From NCBI GenBank assembly GCA_013397115.1, contig VWZW01001657.1, forward strand, positions 2,507,413 through 2,571,412: 64,000 bases of DNA, given 5' to 3'. A program made the translations under genes and the position numbers. Numbering within the stretch: the stretch's first letter is position 1; each line of letters opens with the position of its first letter. Shown here piece after piece: positions 38,221 through 51,643 of this stretch. The stretch comes from Edolisoma coerulescens (lineage: Eukaryota > Chordata > Aves > Passeriformes > Campephagidae). The notes beneath the pieces were generated by a model. That model did not search any database. It saw only the letters and a list, made by a program, of their open reading frames with translations, and was not told the DNA's origin.

Positions 38221-40036
38221 ATCTTTGTGTAAATCACCTCAGTTTCACATGCTGCTCTTGCTGCACTGCAAGAGCTGCTGGTAAAACAATGTGCAAGCCA
38301 AGAAGGACCTGACAAAGCCTGGTTTAAATTGCGACTGCAATGTAAGGGGCATCACCAGCAGTGCTGCTGTACAGCCCTTGTGCAGCACAGCCCAGAGGAG
38401 AGGACCCTCTCAAATAACATTTAATGGTATGAGTCATTTACCTCACTTCAATGTTAATAACTGCTACCTTTGAGGAAAAATATAACCAGCTTCAGATGGT
38501 TTGGGTTTTTTTTTCCTTGAAATAAAAGAGAATATAATGTACAAAAAACCTGCTGGTTGGCTTAGCCCCTCTCAGGCCCCAGCATTTGAAAACTCAGTCC
38601 CTCACCTGTCTCAGTAAGACAGCCACCTCAATCGGACAGGGAGTCCTGCAGAAAGGCAGGGGGGACACCAACCTCCAAAAGATGAGTGGAAGGGGAATGG
38701 AGTCAGTGACACTTGAGGATGGAGAAGCCTCCCTGGGCGCAGCTGCCTGTTCTGTAACGCATAACATCAGCAACTGCAAATCACCCAAGCACCAGAAAGC
38801 CAAAGCCTCAGGTTTGGAAGCATAAGGGAAGTGCCAAGAAGACAAAATCAGGTGGGGGACAACCAGCCTATGAGGAGGGCTAGAGTAAAGCAGCATAGGG
38901 AAGGAGCATAATCTATCAATAAATTATTTTTCATGTAGAAAAATTCCTCAAAATTTTTCACTTTTGGTTGAAATAGGACCAAATGAGAAAAATGCATTCA
39001 AAAGTATTTTCAATAAACTTTTCTTTTTAAGAAAGTTCTATATAATTTTATATACTATATTTAAAACATTTTAAAAAATAAACCCACACATACCCTTCTT
39101 ATTAAGAGACTGAAATGCAAAGGATTAGGAGCCTGTAATGTGATGCATGGGCTTTGCTCTGGCAGCCTGCACAGGAATGAGACATCACTGAGAGAACCAA
39201 AGCCCCTGCACAGCTAACAGGGTACAGCAGTGATGGGGGGAGCTGTGCCTGGATCAGATAACAGAATCTGGGCCCACGAGGAGGGAGATGCAGCACACTG
39301 CAGTGTCAGGAGCAGGGCTAGCACAGCAAGCACCCGTGCTCTCCTTTGCCAACACTTCTCAATTCTGGCTTGGAATGGAGCACCCAGAATGTGAGATAAA
39401 CATTCAAGCACCTTATCATTTTTCCCCTGTAGAAAAAACACCAATAAATGCTATCTATCCATTAATTTTTCAATTACAGTGGAGTTTTTGTTGTCAGTAT
39501 TTGATTACTTCCAGTGCCTTGATTCCAGACACATTTTTCAAACTGGTTCTCAGAACACCCAAAGAAACCAGCAATTTTTGATGGATCTCAAATGCAAAAA
39601 TAAAAATGACCCCATATAAAATCCAACTAAGGTAAGCAAATTAACCAGTCTTTAACTTGCAGTGGACACTATTCTTAGTGATAAGAAAGGTTCTTACTTA
39701 ATGAGTAACATACATCTCTTTCAGTAGGGAAAGAAGAATATTGCATGCAGTTGCATTAATGAGTAACTAGAATGCTTTTTGCAATCCAATTGCCTTTTAA
39801 TTTTCCTTACAAATAGTATATCCTCAGATTAGAATGCTGAATTCTTTCATTTATTTACCCTTTAAGTCAAAATGTATTAATATTTATCACAAAACTGAAA
39901 CTTCAAAAGAGAAATAAATCCTGTTAAGACTTTCATTTAACAAAACAGTAATTATTGTGTTTAAACACTCACAGTTGTGAAGAAAAGCATCTAAGCTAAA
40001 GTTCATGATTTCAGTTTTGTAGCCACTTACTGTTGA
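38221..40036. other. No gene seen
   Basis: 38560-38900 is GC-richer, with overlapping 79- and 100-codon frames on opposite strands. 39020-39085 is almost pure A/T. No repeat family was recognised. Confidence 0.65.
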
Positions 40037-40069
40037 TGCTTAAGAAACTATCAAGGCATGGGTTTATCC
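40037..40069 (+). repeat. Member of a short dispersed repeat pair
   Basis: These 33 bp, beginning TGCTTAAGAAACTAT, align with 58584-58613 at about 28 of 33 columns with two small gaps. The shared parts are the first 15 bases, CATGGG and TTATCC. Flanks beyond the block do not align. This could be a remnant of an unrecognised ancient interspersed repeat or a shared regulatory word. Confidence 0.55.
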
Positions 40070-43000
40070 CACCTACTTAGGTTACTTCCCACATCATTCA
40101 ATGTGGTGAAAGACCCAGCTGTGCCCTACAGATGAAAGAACCTTCAGGTGAATATCTTCTCTTCAGGACCATCACTACAGAAATTTCTAGCACCTTCATT
40201 GCTAAAACATTTTAGGATACCACAATGAATATGGATTCAAGACCAACATAATGGCTTAAAAACTACTCACAGATTACAGTTTTATTTCATATTAATTTCC
40301 ATATAAAATCAGTTTGTTTTAATGTTCCTAAATTTTTCATACATTTTGCAATCTGCTACATTATTTTTGCCATAAAATTTGCATTCTGTCTTCCATGACA
40401 CACACTGGACCTGGATAATTATTAGTAATGTTTGAAGTTGTAAATGATAATCAGGGGCCTATAACTGTAGTAGGTGAAAATAGGCTGCATATCTACCAGC
40501 TGCTAACAGCTAACCTGGAGCTAGGGAGATCAATAGGGCTGCATTAGTGTGAGAGGAGAAAGCAGAATGACCAGCAGCTGGAGTTACAAAGAAATTACAG
40601 TCAAGTTCCCCCAATGCCAAGTGCTTTGGTAATGCTTCATCACAGCCCCTGTGTTCCCTGGAAACACTTCTGCCCAGACACAGCATAGCTGGATCTCTGG
40701 CTTGCCCCACTTCTGTTCCTGTCACCTGCAGGTACATCAGCAGCTCCACTATGCCAGTGCACACAGTCCTGTGCAGCCACAGCCTGGAGCAGGAACTCTG
40801 CTGCTGGTTTCTCTGACACTGCTGAGGCTTTACTTGTGTTAATACTGAGAGTTACCACAAGTTAATGCGAGATGGGTTTTAATGTTCAAGGAAGAATTAG
40901 CAGATAGATTTTCAGTCAAGTTTGTTTTGAAGGCAACTATAACTGCCATAAAATCCAGTTCATTTATGGGATCATGACAAGATTCTCATTCCAGTCTAAC
41001 CAACCATCCAGTACATAAACCCTTCCAAGCTTAGCATTGGCATAGACAGACAGTTCATTAACAGGAGCTACTGGAGCAGATCTTCACCAATCACATTGGT
41101 AAGCCACCCCTCATTAGTTTCATAATTACACTGTATATGTCCCACACATCACATATCATGTTTTTGAGCTATTAAAATATAGCTTTCATTTTCTGAAAGG
41201 CTAACCACATTAAATCACAGAAGCCAGGAGTAGCATTCTCTTAAACAAATCGTAACTCAGGGCAGACATTTAAACTGCCTTTTATTCTGAATGACACAAT
41301 CTAGGAAAGTGCGGTATTGCTGATCATCAGAAGCTGCTTGTTATTCAGAGATCAGATTTTAATTATGAAGAAAATGACAGTTATGATGAATAGACTGATA
41401 AATGAAATTACTCTTTCAGTTTGCATGTGGTATTCTTGGCGCCATCCTTCTCACTACCCCTTGAGAAAACCTGGAATTACATTTTAAATCAAAGTCTCTC
41501 AGACTTCGTATAACCAACGGACACTGAGAGCGGATTTCATAGACAAAAGGTATTTATGATGTGCATCTGTCAGGACCCTGTATGTCCTTAATTCCTCTAA
41601 TGAGAAGCCACAGAATTTTGCATTGAAGTACTGTTCACCTAGATATGTGCACATTAATTTTTCCCAGTGAAAAACATAAAGCAAACATGCAGACACAAAA
41701 TGTGGGCAGCTCTTCTAATGAAATGTCCTCCACAGATCCAACCTAGAACGAGACAGGCCCAGCTACAGCATTCAGAATTCAATGATTTTGTGGCATGCTT
41801 CCACAAAATCCTATACAAACGTATTTCTCCCAGCACCCATTCTGTCTGACAGCTTCTTTTTCCCAGTAACTCAGAAACATTTAAGTTTTGAAAGTACTTC
41901 GTCCTTTCCATCATATTACCCATGGATACTGTAGGTACAACTTTTTACATACTTGTGCTTTCTAGTCATTACTAAAACCATACAAACACTGCCAGCAGCC
42001 ATGCAAGAAGGCTGACACCTCCTTCAAGTGTTGGTGTGCCGGTACATTACAATGTCTGTGATCAGATACACACAGCAAGGAATGGCACTGAGACTGTCAG
42101 TGCAGCCCCCCAAGACACTCCAGCAGAGGAACTGAGCAAGATAAAAATGGAACCATGGTTTGATGTAGTTGCTTCTGAGTATATCTGAGGCTACTAAATG
42201 CATAGTGAATAATTACTGTAAATACTAGATGTTTACATGGCTTTCCTGACAGGTTATTCTATCTGAAGAAAGCATCATCCCAAATATTTAGCTAAGCCAT
42301 GAAACATATGCACTTAGTTTCTATTGTAGACAGCAATTAAAATTGTATAAATAGGAATGTCTGTATTTAGAAGATTTGGGGTTTAAAAAAACACTTTTTC
42401 TTATCATCAGACACTTGTACATTTAAATTTGAACTCTTCTCAGTAGCACACAGACCTCATACACAACAGTATTGCTTGTGTGCCCTTCTCTGTTCTTCCA
42501 CACGCTGCCACAGCTGGCTGCAGCCATTCCCAGCAGGACACAGTGTGGCTGGGACTGTCTGGCCATTGTTCCTGTTCCCACAGACCTATTCCCATAGCAG
42601 AGCCAGGCATCACTCCGTAGCAGTGTTTATGTGAACGGCATAACAGAGAGGTCTGCAGAGTGATATGGTAAGGACTCGAGAGCAGATGTTATTACATCCC
42701 AAGCTAACAGTTTCATGGGCCTGAATGAGACAAAAAACATTATACATAAATACAGCCACTACTTTGGCTTTTAAGAGCACTTCAACGTTCTCCAGAAACC
42801 CAAAGATGAGAACCTTAATTGCAAATGCCAGACACATTTCCTTTATCAAAGTAAAAACATCATCTTTATCATCTTTTCCATTTACCTTTCCCAAACTACA
42901 GGTGTACACAGTCTTATTTGAAACGAAAAACTGTTAATACTTAAAATAGCTTACAAGTAAAATATTACAGTTAGGCTTTGTTTCCTTGACTTTCCATCTT

Positions 43001-43104
43001 GGTTAATCCAAACTTGCACTCCCTAGACTCTCTCATAAAATTTTTAAAAAATCAAATCCTTCTCATTTACTTTAAAAACACCACATTTATCATGTCCCTC
43101 CTAC

Positions 43105-43116
43105 TTTTTTTTTTTT
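43105..43116. repeat. T12 mononucleotide run
   Basis: This is an uninterrupted run of 12 T followed by CTCTAGAAT. It is a simple repeat. Confidence 0.85.
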
Positions 43117-44060
43117 CTCTAGAATTATATTCTGATAAGACTTTGGGACTACCCTGCAATATGAAAGACTTCCCTTTCAGAAGAACAATGAAAAGGAATT
43201 ATTGAAACCCTTACTGCTCCACAACTGTAAAATGTCATCAGCAGTTCCTATAAGATCACCAGCTGTTGAAAATGACTTGACTTTCTACATTGACCTTTAA
43301 TATTTGCAGTTTGCAAGAGGAACTCTCTACTTTTACATCTGCTTAAAACATGTCACAATGCAAATGAGACTAAGGCTAAAAACTACCTTGAAGAAACCTG
43401 AACGTGTGTGTGCACCTGTCGAGGTGCCAATAAGCACTTGCCTGTTCATAATACTCATACAAGCCTGCCAGCGAATACCTCACTATCTCTTCTTAAATTT
43501 TAATTAAATACTGAACCCACGAGAAGGTCTATTGCACTTAAACTATATGTGAAGGTGACATTTAGTATGACCTTGTTTTCTAACAAAGGATGACATCAGG
43601 ACAGTGTAAATGTTGGTGGTACCTGGTCATAAACTTGGTATGAAGGACTACAGGATGTACAAAGGATGCAAAGTGACAGAGGAGAAAATGGTTATATGCA
43701 CAGGCTGTTTGCAGCCAGCATCTCCAGCTCTACAGACCACCTTCCCAGAGCACTGTGCTCCCTCTGCATTCACAAAGCAATCGGGGTCCCCAGCTGGCAC
43801 AGCTCTGCCTGTACCTGAAGATCTGCTTCAGTTCAGAGCTGCAGACAATTATTACCTTGTCTTCACCAATTTGTTTGTTTGCTTGCTGAAACGAAGTGAA
43901 ACTTGGACAACTTTTTAGTGAATTTCCCGTAAGAACAAAACAGATCTTGATGCCCAGAGAGGCCTCATGAAAGCAAACAATAAAAAGATGCTAGCATTGT
44001 GGGCATGCTTGATCTATAACTGAAAGTTGTTTTAACATCTCACATATGAGGTGTAGAAAA

Positions 44061-44082
44061 AAACCCCTTCTATGGGGGGTTT
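44061..44082. repeat. Short A/C and G/T inverted repeat
   Basis: AAACCCC (44061-44067) and GGGGTTT (44076-44082) are exact reverse complements around an 8-base loop that includes extra G residues. It is a small potential hairpin. Confidence 0.75.
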
Positions 44083-46010
44083 GAAAAAATATTTTGTTCA
44101 AATCCTCTATCTCTATGAAAAAAAAAATTACAACAGAGTGTATATGAGCTAGAACTCAGAACATTGCACATAAGGATAAGGAAAGAATATAATGCAAAGA
44201 TAATTTGAGCTCATTTTTATTGCAACCTCTTATTTATGAATAATCAAGGTATTTGCTGTATGCATTGCCTACTCCTGAAACATGCTGAGCATAAAATTTC
44301 TTTTTGCTTTTAATGGTACAAGAAACTCTCCTCACAAAGTGAGTGATATCTTCCATACTAGACGGTAGGTGTCACAGAACAGAGAACTTGCCAATCACTT
44401 TTAACATCTTGTGATGTCAGTTTGAGAACACCAAACGTGCATCCACAAAAATGAAGCTTATTTTTTAATGGGATACTTTGTAACAAAATATACTAGCTCT
44501 GAGAAAGACAATGCTGCAGCTCAGAGCAGCCAGAAGAAAATGCTGGTCTCAATATAACTCAAGGAATAAATAAATTCTTGATAATCAGGCAGTATCAACC
44601 CCCACCCTTTGTAACAGCAAAGATCTTCCTCTTCTCCAGGTTTGCCTATACAGCTATGAGAAAAAATGCAGATGAAACTTTGCAGCAAGAAACCTTCCTA
44701 CACACAACCCATCCCTGATCCGTGGCTGCCAGGTAAAGAGATTATACAACAGGTTTTTAAACAATCAAATAAACATGTTAAACTTTTTGGTGTTAGTGCT
44801 AGTCACTCTTGACATCCAAGATAAGAAATTAAACAAAATATGACAACTAAAAATAGCATTAACCAAACAATTAAACATTATTTAACAGCAATTAGATAAA
44901 TCCTAATTTTCCTTTCTGAATGAAGCAAAAAAAGTAGAATTTAGTTGACTATCGATATTACAAATATATTCTGTTTCTTCACTTTATCAGTTTCATTAAA
45001 TAAATTATAAATATTTTTATACTTCTATAATGTAGAGAAGCCACATAATAGGTTTCCACACTTAAATGTTAGAAGTAAAACAATTTTTCCAGTTTTTTCC
45101 ACATTTTTCTGCCTTTCTTATACTTCATCCTTATTTTGAATTATGGCACATTTTGTTCTGAACAAATTTAGATCTATCCATTCTTGAATTAACCTGCATT
45201 GTCAGCCTGTTGAGAGTCATTTTGTTTGAACATCTGGACCAACCACATGTTTCCTACCAAAAATAAATCACCATGTATGAGTTATGAGTATTAACAGAGG
45301 GCTGACAAAGATTGGACTGTGCATTTTCAATGCATTATGATAAAATATCATATGAAAGTTGTGTTTGGAAAGTTTATGGAATACACTGAAAATGAGCAGC
45401 TTATCTGGGTCTGTTGCAAGGTAGTTTGTAGTTTCATAGCTCAGCCGGGTCTGCACTTATTAAAAGTTTAACTACTTTAACAGTGCTATCTGTATACAAT
45501 CAATACTTAATTATTATTTAACACCTCAATTTATCAAAAGAAATTCATTTAAAAAGATGCATGCCTATCTGACTAGAGGACTTTTAAAACGATTTTATTC
45601 TAGAAATTAAAGAAAGTGTAGGTCTTCTTTTAGTGGGTAACTGTGATCTCAAGTGAGCCTTCAGGCACTGCAACGTTTTGTCCTCACATCTCCCTGAAGG
45701 ATTTTCCTATGTGACCCTGGGAATGGGTGCTGTGGAGATCCACTGTTCTGACTCCGTGTCACCTGAACATTCAGGCTGACACTCAGTAACACACAGGACC
45801 CCTTCCTTTCTGTTAGGTATTCCATCAGTGTTCCTGTAGGAACCTTACCATTTTTATTCCTAACATACATATTTGATAACAGCAACTAATTCATTGGGGG
45901 TCTATCAGTCACAAAACAACCTTAACCTAAGTATTATTTCCCTGCACAGAATAAAGGAAAACACAAACAGGTGATTTGCAAATCTTTTTTCTAAAATGTC
46001 ACAAATGCAG

Positions 46011-46110
46011 AGACAATGATAAACAAGAATATAAAGCTCTATCCAACATTGCTCTTAAAGGCAGACAACAGCTAAGTGAACTGGAAGAACTAAATGAGAA
46101 AAGAAGTTCT
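46011..46110 (+). other. Weak candidate coding exon
   Basis: A 100-bp stretch is bounded by AATGCAG at its 5' side, with a T-run about 20 bp upstream, and by TCT/GTGAGT at its 3' side, a good donor. It is open in one frame and would read DNDKQEYKALSNIALKGRQQ, then about 13 more residues including a SELEELNEK stretch. That is strongly hydrophilic and helical, like a coiled coil. The acceptor tract is weak and the base before the donor is T rather than G. A-rich DNA readily yields Lys/Glu-rich frames. I do not recognise the protein. An unrelated open frame by chance is the more likely explanation. Confidence 0.15.
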
Positions 46111-46310
46111 GTGAGTGCTTGTGCAACATGGACACTTCTCACCACCTTCTTATGTTCCCAAACTGAAGTGAAGCTTTTTTATCACCCACCAATGATTTTT
46201 TTATACCTTACTCATTGCTATCACATCTACATAGTGATCAAATTTAATCATTCTTTTAGGTGATAACTTTAACTAAAAAATATGGCCTAGGATGGACTGA
46301 AACTCTAATC

Positions 46311-46322
46311 AAAAAAAAAAAA
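46311..46322. repeat. A12 mononucleotide run
   Basis: This is an uninterrupted run of 12 A. It is a simple repeat. Confidence 0.85.
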
Positions 46323-49300
46323 TTACAGGATTTCATTGGCCATACCCACTAAAAACTGTAACAGTAAAACTGGTCTAACAGTCTTTGCAGCAAGTTTTAT
46401 TTCACAGGATTAGTGGTGGGGTTCAAAGTCTCACGTCCTTGAAGTCTGTGATTGCATGAAAAGAGTACTTTTGTAAATAAAAACAAATATTCCTGGTTTA
46501 AGCAGTTACAGAGAAATGCTCAAAAGCCAAACAACAAAACCAAATAAGACATGGGGAACCATCCAAAATTCAGTATTTTTAAATAAAAATCTGTGTACCA
46601 CTCCAAACTTTGATTTTTGTGTGCCTGACTAATGCTTTTTTTATATCCTCACGCTGATTATGTCTAACACATATCACAACACTCTCTGCACCTACATCTT
46701 TGGGGCTATCAGAGGGTGCAGAATGAATACTTCATAACTGTGTGCATCGTGCACTGCAGATCCACATTATTAACTGGATAATGAAAGGCAATTAGAACAT
46801 CAGTGAATGTGCTCAGAGCTAATATATTCCATCTCCTTGTTTGGTGAACTGTTTGAACACCAAGTGAGTTCATACTATAAAGTTAGAGAGAACTGGGCAT
46901 TTATCGAATACAGCTTTTCAAGACAAATTCAGAAATGACTTGGAATTAACATGTATCACTGAGCTTTTCAACTTTTTCCATCCACTTCAGTGCATACTTT
47001 TCACTATGGGCATTGTCAGACAAGCTGTTCTGACAGCATCTTGCTGAGGTCAAGGAGCATCACCTTACCTATTTCACCCTCCCTAATGCCACCGAATGAG
47101 CAGCCTGCAGCCAAAACTGCAGCTTAACCTGGCCCTATCTCTTAGTCTCCTTCTGGTTTACAGAGCAGATTTACACTGAAGGAGGACTTAGATGTGTTGA
47201 AATTATGAATCTGCATCAACCACAGCATTTTTAATCATGACTCAAGCACTTTGTACACTGCTGCTTAAACCCAGCTGTCTAATCTAAGCTTACAAGCTAG
47301 GCCCTCTGAAGTTATCTCCAGCCACTGGAGAGTCTATTCCCAAGTCTCTTCATACCATGTGTCCCAGACTTTTAGAGCTTTTAGAGGTGCATGTCTCTCT
47401 CCCCTGACTGAAGAGGAGAAACTACAGGGCCAGCTTGCAGTAATAGCCAATGTAAGCAACATAAATACCATCCTTCATGCCTAAACTGAATCATTGCGTT
47501 CCAAAACATCAAAATACTGCAAACAAGAAAGTGATTCCAAGAAAACTGTAAATTAAATGTACTGCATTAGAAAAAAATTTAGATGTAACCTGTGAATTTA
47601 GACTTTCCTGAATTTGATGCTTCAGGCAAGCCATATGCACTGTTTTTCAAGAAAATCCTTTGTCTTTACAAAAACAATTATCAGCATCGGTGACTGAAGC
47701 AGTTTGCCCTTTCCTAGATATTTGTATAAATTATTCTTTGAAGGTGCTGAATTAATCCATTCTGTGAAATATATATCAGTTAATTAAACGGTAATTTTCT
47801 TCAAGAAGGAATATAATTCATGATGAAATAGGAGATTAATGCTTCCTAAGTCAGAAATCCTTTGGGTGAAAATAAAATAGGTTTTGGAATAGACATGATT
47901 TCCAATTGACCTCACAGTTTAATACTCCTGAAAGGCATCAGATTTGAACTGAGGGAGTGTAGAGCATGGTATGGAGCTTTTATTATTATCCCTTGTCTAA
48001 CTTTGAAGCAATAGAACAGGCAAGCACATGGTACTGTACACCCAAAGAATGAGCTGCGACTCTCCAAACACCACACAGTACCAGACACAGTGCCTGCAAC
48101 GCCACAGGGCCACAGAGACAGATGAGAGTGGCTTGTATGTCATAGAAGCAACAGATCAGGAAACTTAGATATTTACTATCCCAGTGAAAAGCCGGTATTA
48201 GAAATATCAAGGGCTTCTTAACTCTTTACATATACATAAACTGCTCATTTGGGTATGCAAGTAAACAAATGTATTTTCTATATAAATGCCGGTGAAAAAC
48301 CTCAAGACTTGGGCTGTATTAAAAAAAAAAAAAATATTCTCAAGCTTTCCAGTGTAAAACTTATAGTGACAGGAATTAATAAGTGTCAGTTCACTAACAA
48401 AGCACCTCATCACTTTGAAAAATGCCAGTGACAAACAGTAGCATAACTCATGGAGGTGGGACGAAGGTGGTGAACATGAGGAATGTGCATTTCCTCAAAG
48501 GCTACAACATTAGGCATTATTCCTACCATGAGTGGACAAGGGAAAACAAAAAAATCCTCATTCTCTATTAGGCAAAAGGGCTTCTTGGCTGGTGCAGGGC
48601 TGACAAAAGTGTTCTGAATAGCTCATTTCCCCATTCAAGACACAAAAACTACTTGGAGACACATTGCTCCTCACTGTGCTAAGAGACCACAAAGGGAGTG
48701 ACAAAAAAGGAAATTTGATCAGATTCAGTACAAACCACAGTTCTCTGTATGGTTCCATAAAATTCTGGGTCAAAGAGTAACCTGGCATAAGCTGTCACTG
48801 TTCTAGTGCTTTCCAGCTAGGGAGAGAAAAGGGCTTCAGAGTAGGTAAGAATTTCCCTCACTGTGCAAATGTGTCTATGACAAGACCTTAATAGGATTTG
48901 TGCTGGCCTAGCTCTGTCCACCAGGACACTCAGCAGACAAGCTCCAGGACTAACTATGAACCAGAAATTTCTCCTGCAGGCACAGTTCCATAGCAAACTG
49001 GCATTTCCAACAGAGGGTCTGATTCACTTCTTGGACATCAATTTACTGTAATGACATGAGGCACAGCCTCCCTGTATCATTACATTCATCCTGGGATCAC
49101 CTTCTGGGGGCATATGAAAGTCCTGAGATCATTGTAGCTGTGTTAAGGTACCTTCAAGCTTGCTCAGGCCCTCTCCATCAATGACCTAAGGAAGGAAAGT
49201 TGCTCAGAATATGACTCAAAGTGTTCTGATGTTCTGTGTAAATGGTTCATGGTTGCCATCCCAGGATCCTCATTTACTCCCTGTTATCCTCAGCCTCAAG

Positions 49301-50118
49301 TTTCCTTCCAGACCACAGTTCATCCAGCCCTGTGGTGCAACCCAGACAGCCCCAGCATCCCTGTGGCAAAAACACAGACAGCATTAGCATCCCAATACGG
49401 ATATTGCTGACTCTCCAAAAGCCAGATCCTCAACAGGTGTTTCTCCTTCAGTGCCACTGGAGCCACACTGATGTGTTTCAGTCTAGGGATCTCATTGAAG
49501 ATTTTGCTGGCTGTACCCCAAAGTTATCTCCTGCGCAGAGATCTAAAATTGTGAGAAACAACTATCAGACACATTCAAATTTTTTATGCTTTGACTATTC
49601 CCTTTTTTCCCCCTGTTTTGGAGCAAGTAAAAATTCTGAGCCCATAGAATTTAGGCAATAACTTAATAGGAAACTGTAGCAGATATTTCATTTATTTTGA
49701 GTTAATCAGATTTAACATTTCTCCCAGAAATGCAGAGCTGCATATTCCTCCCTACAAAACAACACCACATTTGCCATGTGAAAAAGTTCTAAAACAAGTC
49801 TTTGGCTTTGTACAGCCACAGAAAAAAATCACACTATTTCATGCAAAACCTTATTTTCTACATGGAGTAGCCACATCTTCCTAGTACCAAAATAATACAA
49901 ATGAAAAAAAGTTACAAAAATCCAGAACAAGCAATGAGATTTGTTCATTTTTAGTTTCTCAAATTCTTTCAATAAGTCACTACTGGATAAAAGCCAAGAC
50001 CACATACACTGTAAGAGCTGGTGTGAGTTCCACTTTGATTAGAAGTAATAGGACAAATTTAAATTAAAAACTACAGTAAGTGTCATCAAAAGTCATTATT
50101 CTGTTAGCACTGAAAATC
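46323..50118. other. No gene seen
   Basis: 47690-47900 contains a run of TTAATTAA and TAATTT words that could be a conserved element. A 139-codon frame on the + strand at 49242-49661 is Ser/Pro/Gln-rich with no domain or splice context. Confidence 0.6.
48321..48334. repeat. A14 mononucleotide run
   Basis: This is an uninterrupted run of 14 A. It is a simple repeat with no retroposon body recognised. Confidence 0.85.
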
Positions 50119-50214
50119 TTGTATATATGAAATAACTATATATATGTATTCTATTCTTATATATAACTATAATATATATTTAATAACTATATATATTATA
50201 TTCTTAAAAGAATA
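50119..50214. repeat. TA-rich tract with internal duplication
   Basis: This is nearly pure A/T sequence. An AATAACTATATATAT unit at about 50131 recurs at about 50182. Both copies run into a TATTCTT stretch, so it is a diverged duplication with a period of about 51 bp inside a TA-rich microsatellite-like tract. It would unwind easily and could be a fragile or matrix-attachment-like sequence, which is speculation. Confidence 0.8.
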
Positions 50215-51000
50215 AAAGAATAACTTTCTAGTAAAGGACTGGTAACAGGTGAAATGGAAAATAAGGCTACAGGTCTGCAGCAAGTATTTGAAAAGTATTT
50301 GAGAAAAGGCTTATTTATGTACTTACTAGAATAAGCAGTGTTTAAATTTAATGTTGTGTCATTAGAGCAGGTTTTATTACCCATCCTCTTCCAATTTTCT
50401 TAGCTCTGTCATCCTATATGAGTGATTCATTAAGACTATTCTTTATGTTAAGCACTGAGTTCCAAAAATGATCTATTACACAGGATTAGACACAGAGCCA
50501 AAAAAATTATCATCTTATAAACTTCATAAAGATGAAACCTTTGCCAATACATTTTTCTGTTATTCTCCATCTCCAAGTCAGTGTCAAGATTGCAGAGAAG
50601 ACTGGTTCTAACTCTCTGCCCAAAAATGTGCTTTGTTATCATCTGACCTGCCAGGAACCAGCAGGTCAAATAATCATCAGTGTTGTTATTTACACAATGC
50701 TAAATTATAACCAAGTCTTTTTTTGATTCACATAGTTGGACACAGACTATATTTGTAATATTATCATCCTGTTACAATGCTTTTACTGAACTGCATGTTG
50801 ACAAAATAACTCACTTGACCATAACAAAAAAAATTCACTTATGCCATGTGCAAAAGCTCATAACTGTATTTCTGCCAATTGGATAAGCATGACTAAACTC
50901 TTAAAACTACTCAGATCATTCAGGGCTGCCTGGGAATATGTATTATTACACTCATTGGTACACTAATCCTATGCATCAGAACATAACAGTAAAGAAATTA

Positions 51001-51150
51001 ATTTTTAATGCTAAAAATTGATTATTAAACATCATATAGAAACAGCAAGAGATATATCTCAAAACACATTCTATGAACACATTACCTCACTCAAAACTTA
51101 ACTTTTAAGGTTTACAATTCACTATGATTTTTAATGCTTAAAAAAAATTG
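51001..51150. repeat. Short direct repeat 126 bp apart
   Basis: ATTTTTAATGCTAAAAATTG at 51001-51020 recurs at 51127-51150 as ATTTTTAATGCTT plus an A-run and TTG. Between them lies the exact 12-bp palindrome GAGATATATCTC at 51049-51060. The sequence is AT-rich, so chance similarity is possible. Confidence 0.6.
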
Positions 51151-51280
51151 TAACTACATCTTTAAAGTATACTGCAGATGTTCTTGGGATTAAACTTCCC
51201 TAAAGATAGCATGACATAAGGACAAACACAGTAGTTCTAAGTGCTCAACGACAGCCAGGCACTGTAGCCAGAAGTAGCAT

Positions 51281-51300
51281 TTGTTAACATATGTTAACAA
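51281..51300. repeat. Perfect 20-bp palindrome
   Basis: TTGTTAACATATGTTAACAA is fully self-complementary, with two GTTAAC words around a central CATATG E-box. GTTAAC is half of an HNF1-type site, although HNF1 spacing (GTTAATNATTAAC) is not matched. With no spacer it is more likely a dimer site or chance than a stable hairpin. Confidence 0.95.
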
Positions 51301-51599
51301 TGTAGAAGGTGACACTTATGTAGAAATCTCTTACCTGCCTTGGTTGAGTCTCTCCTGATAAGGTCTGTTCTGTGAAAGATGCAAGTCTTTATGTATAAAT
51401 CAGAGGCAAAGGTGTGCTTGGCACATCCAGTTTTCAGCAAAGCTCAAGTGTGATATGTGTAAGTCATAAATTGGCTTCTCAAAGTAGCTCAGACCATATT
51501 AATTGGAAACAGAGTCACTGCTTGCAAGGTTGCTGATGCTGCTGCTTCTGCTTTGTGCCTTTGCAGAGAGCTAATAATGAATAAGGCAGAGAACAAATC

Positions 51600-51643
51600 C
51601 CTTTCTCTCTCTTTCTCTCTTTACCTTTCCTTCTTTCTCTTAA
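51600..51643. repeat. Pyrimidine-rich CT/CTTT tract
   Basis: About 44 bp are almost wholly C and T on the + strand (CTTTCTCTCT units). This is a polypurine/polypyrimidine simple repeat, possibly H-DNA-forming. Confidence 0.8.

Larger units (their letters stand above)
40070..46010. other. No gene seen
   Basis: 40510-40860 and 42480-42620 are GC-richer patches without CpG enrichment. 41270-41430 (ATTATGAAGAAAATGACAG region) and 44820-45020 (many ATTA cores) have an enhancer-like texture but nothing decisive. Confidence 0.6.

Noticed and set aside
49242..49661. 139-codon + strand open frame.
   Set aside because: Ser/Pro/Gln-rich with no recognised domain, no splice signals and no start context.
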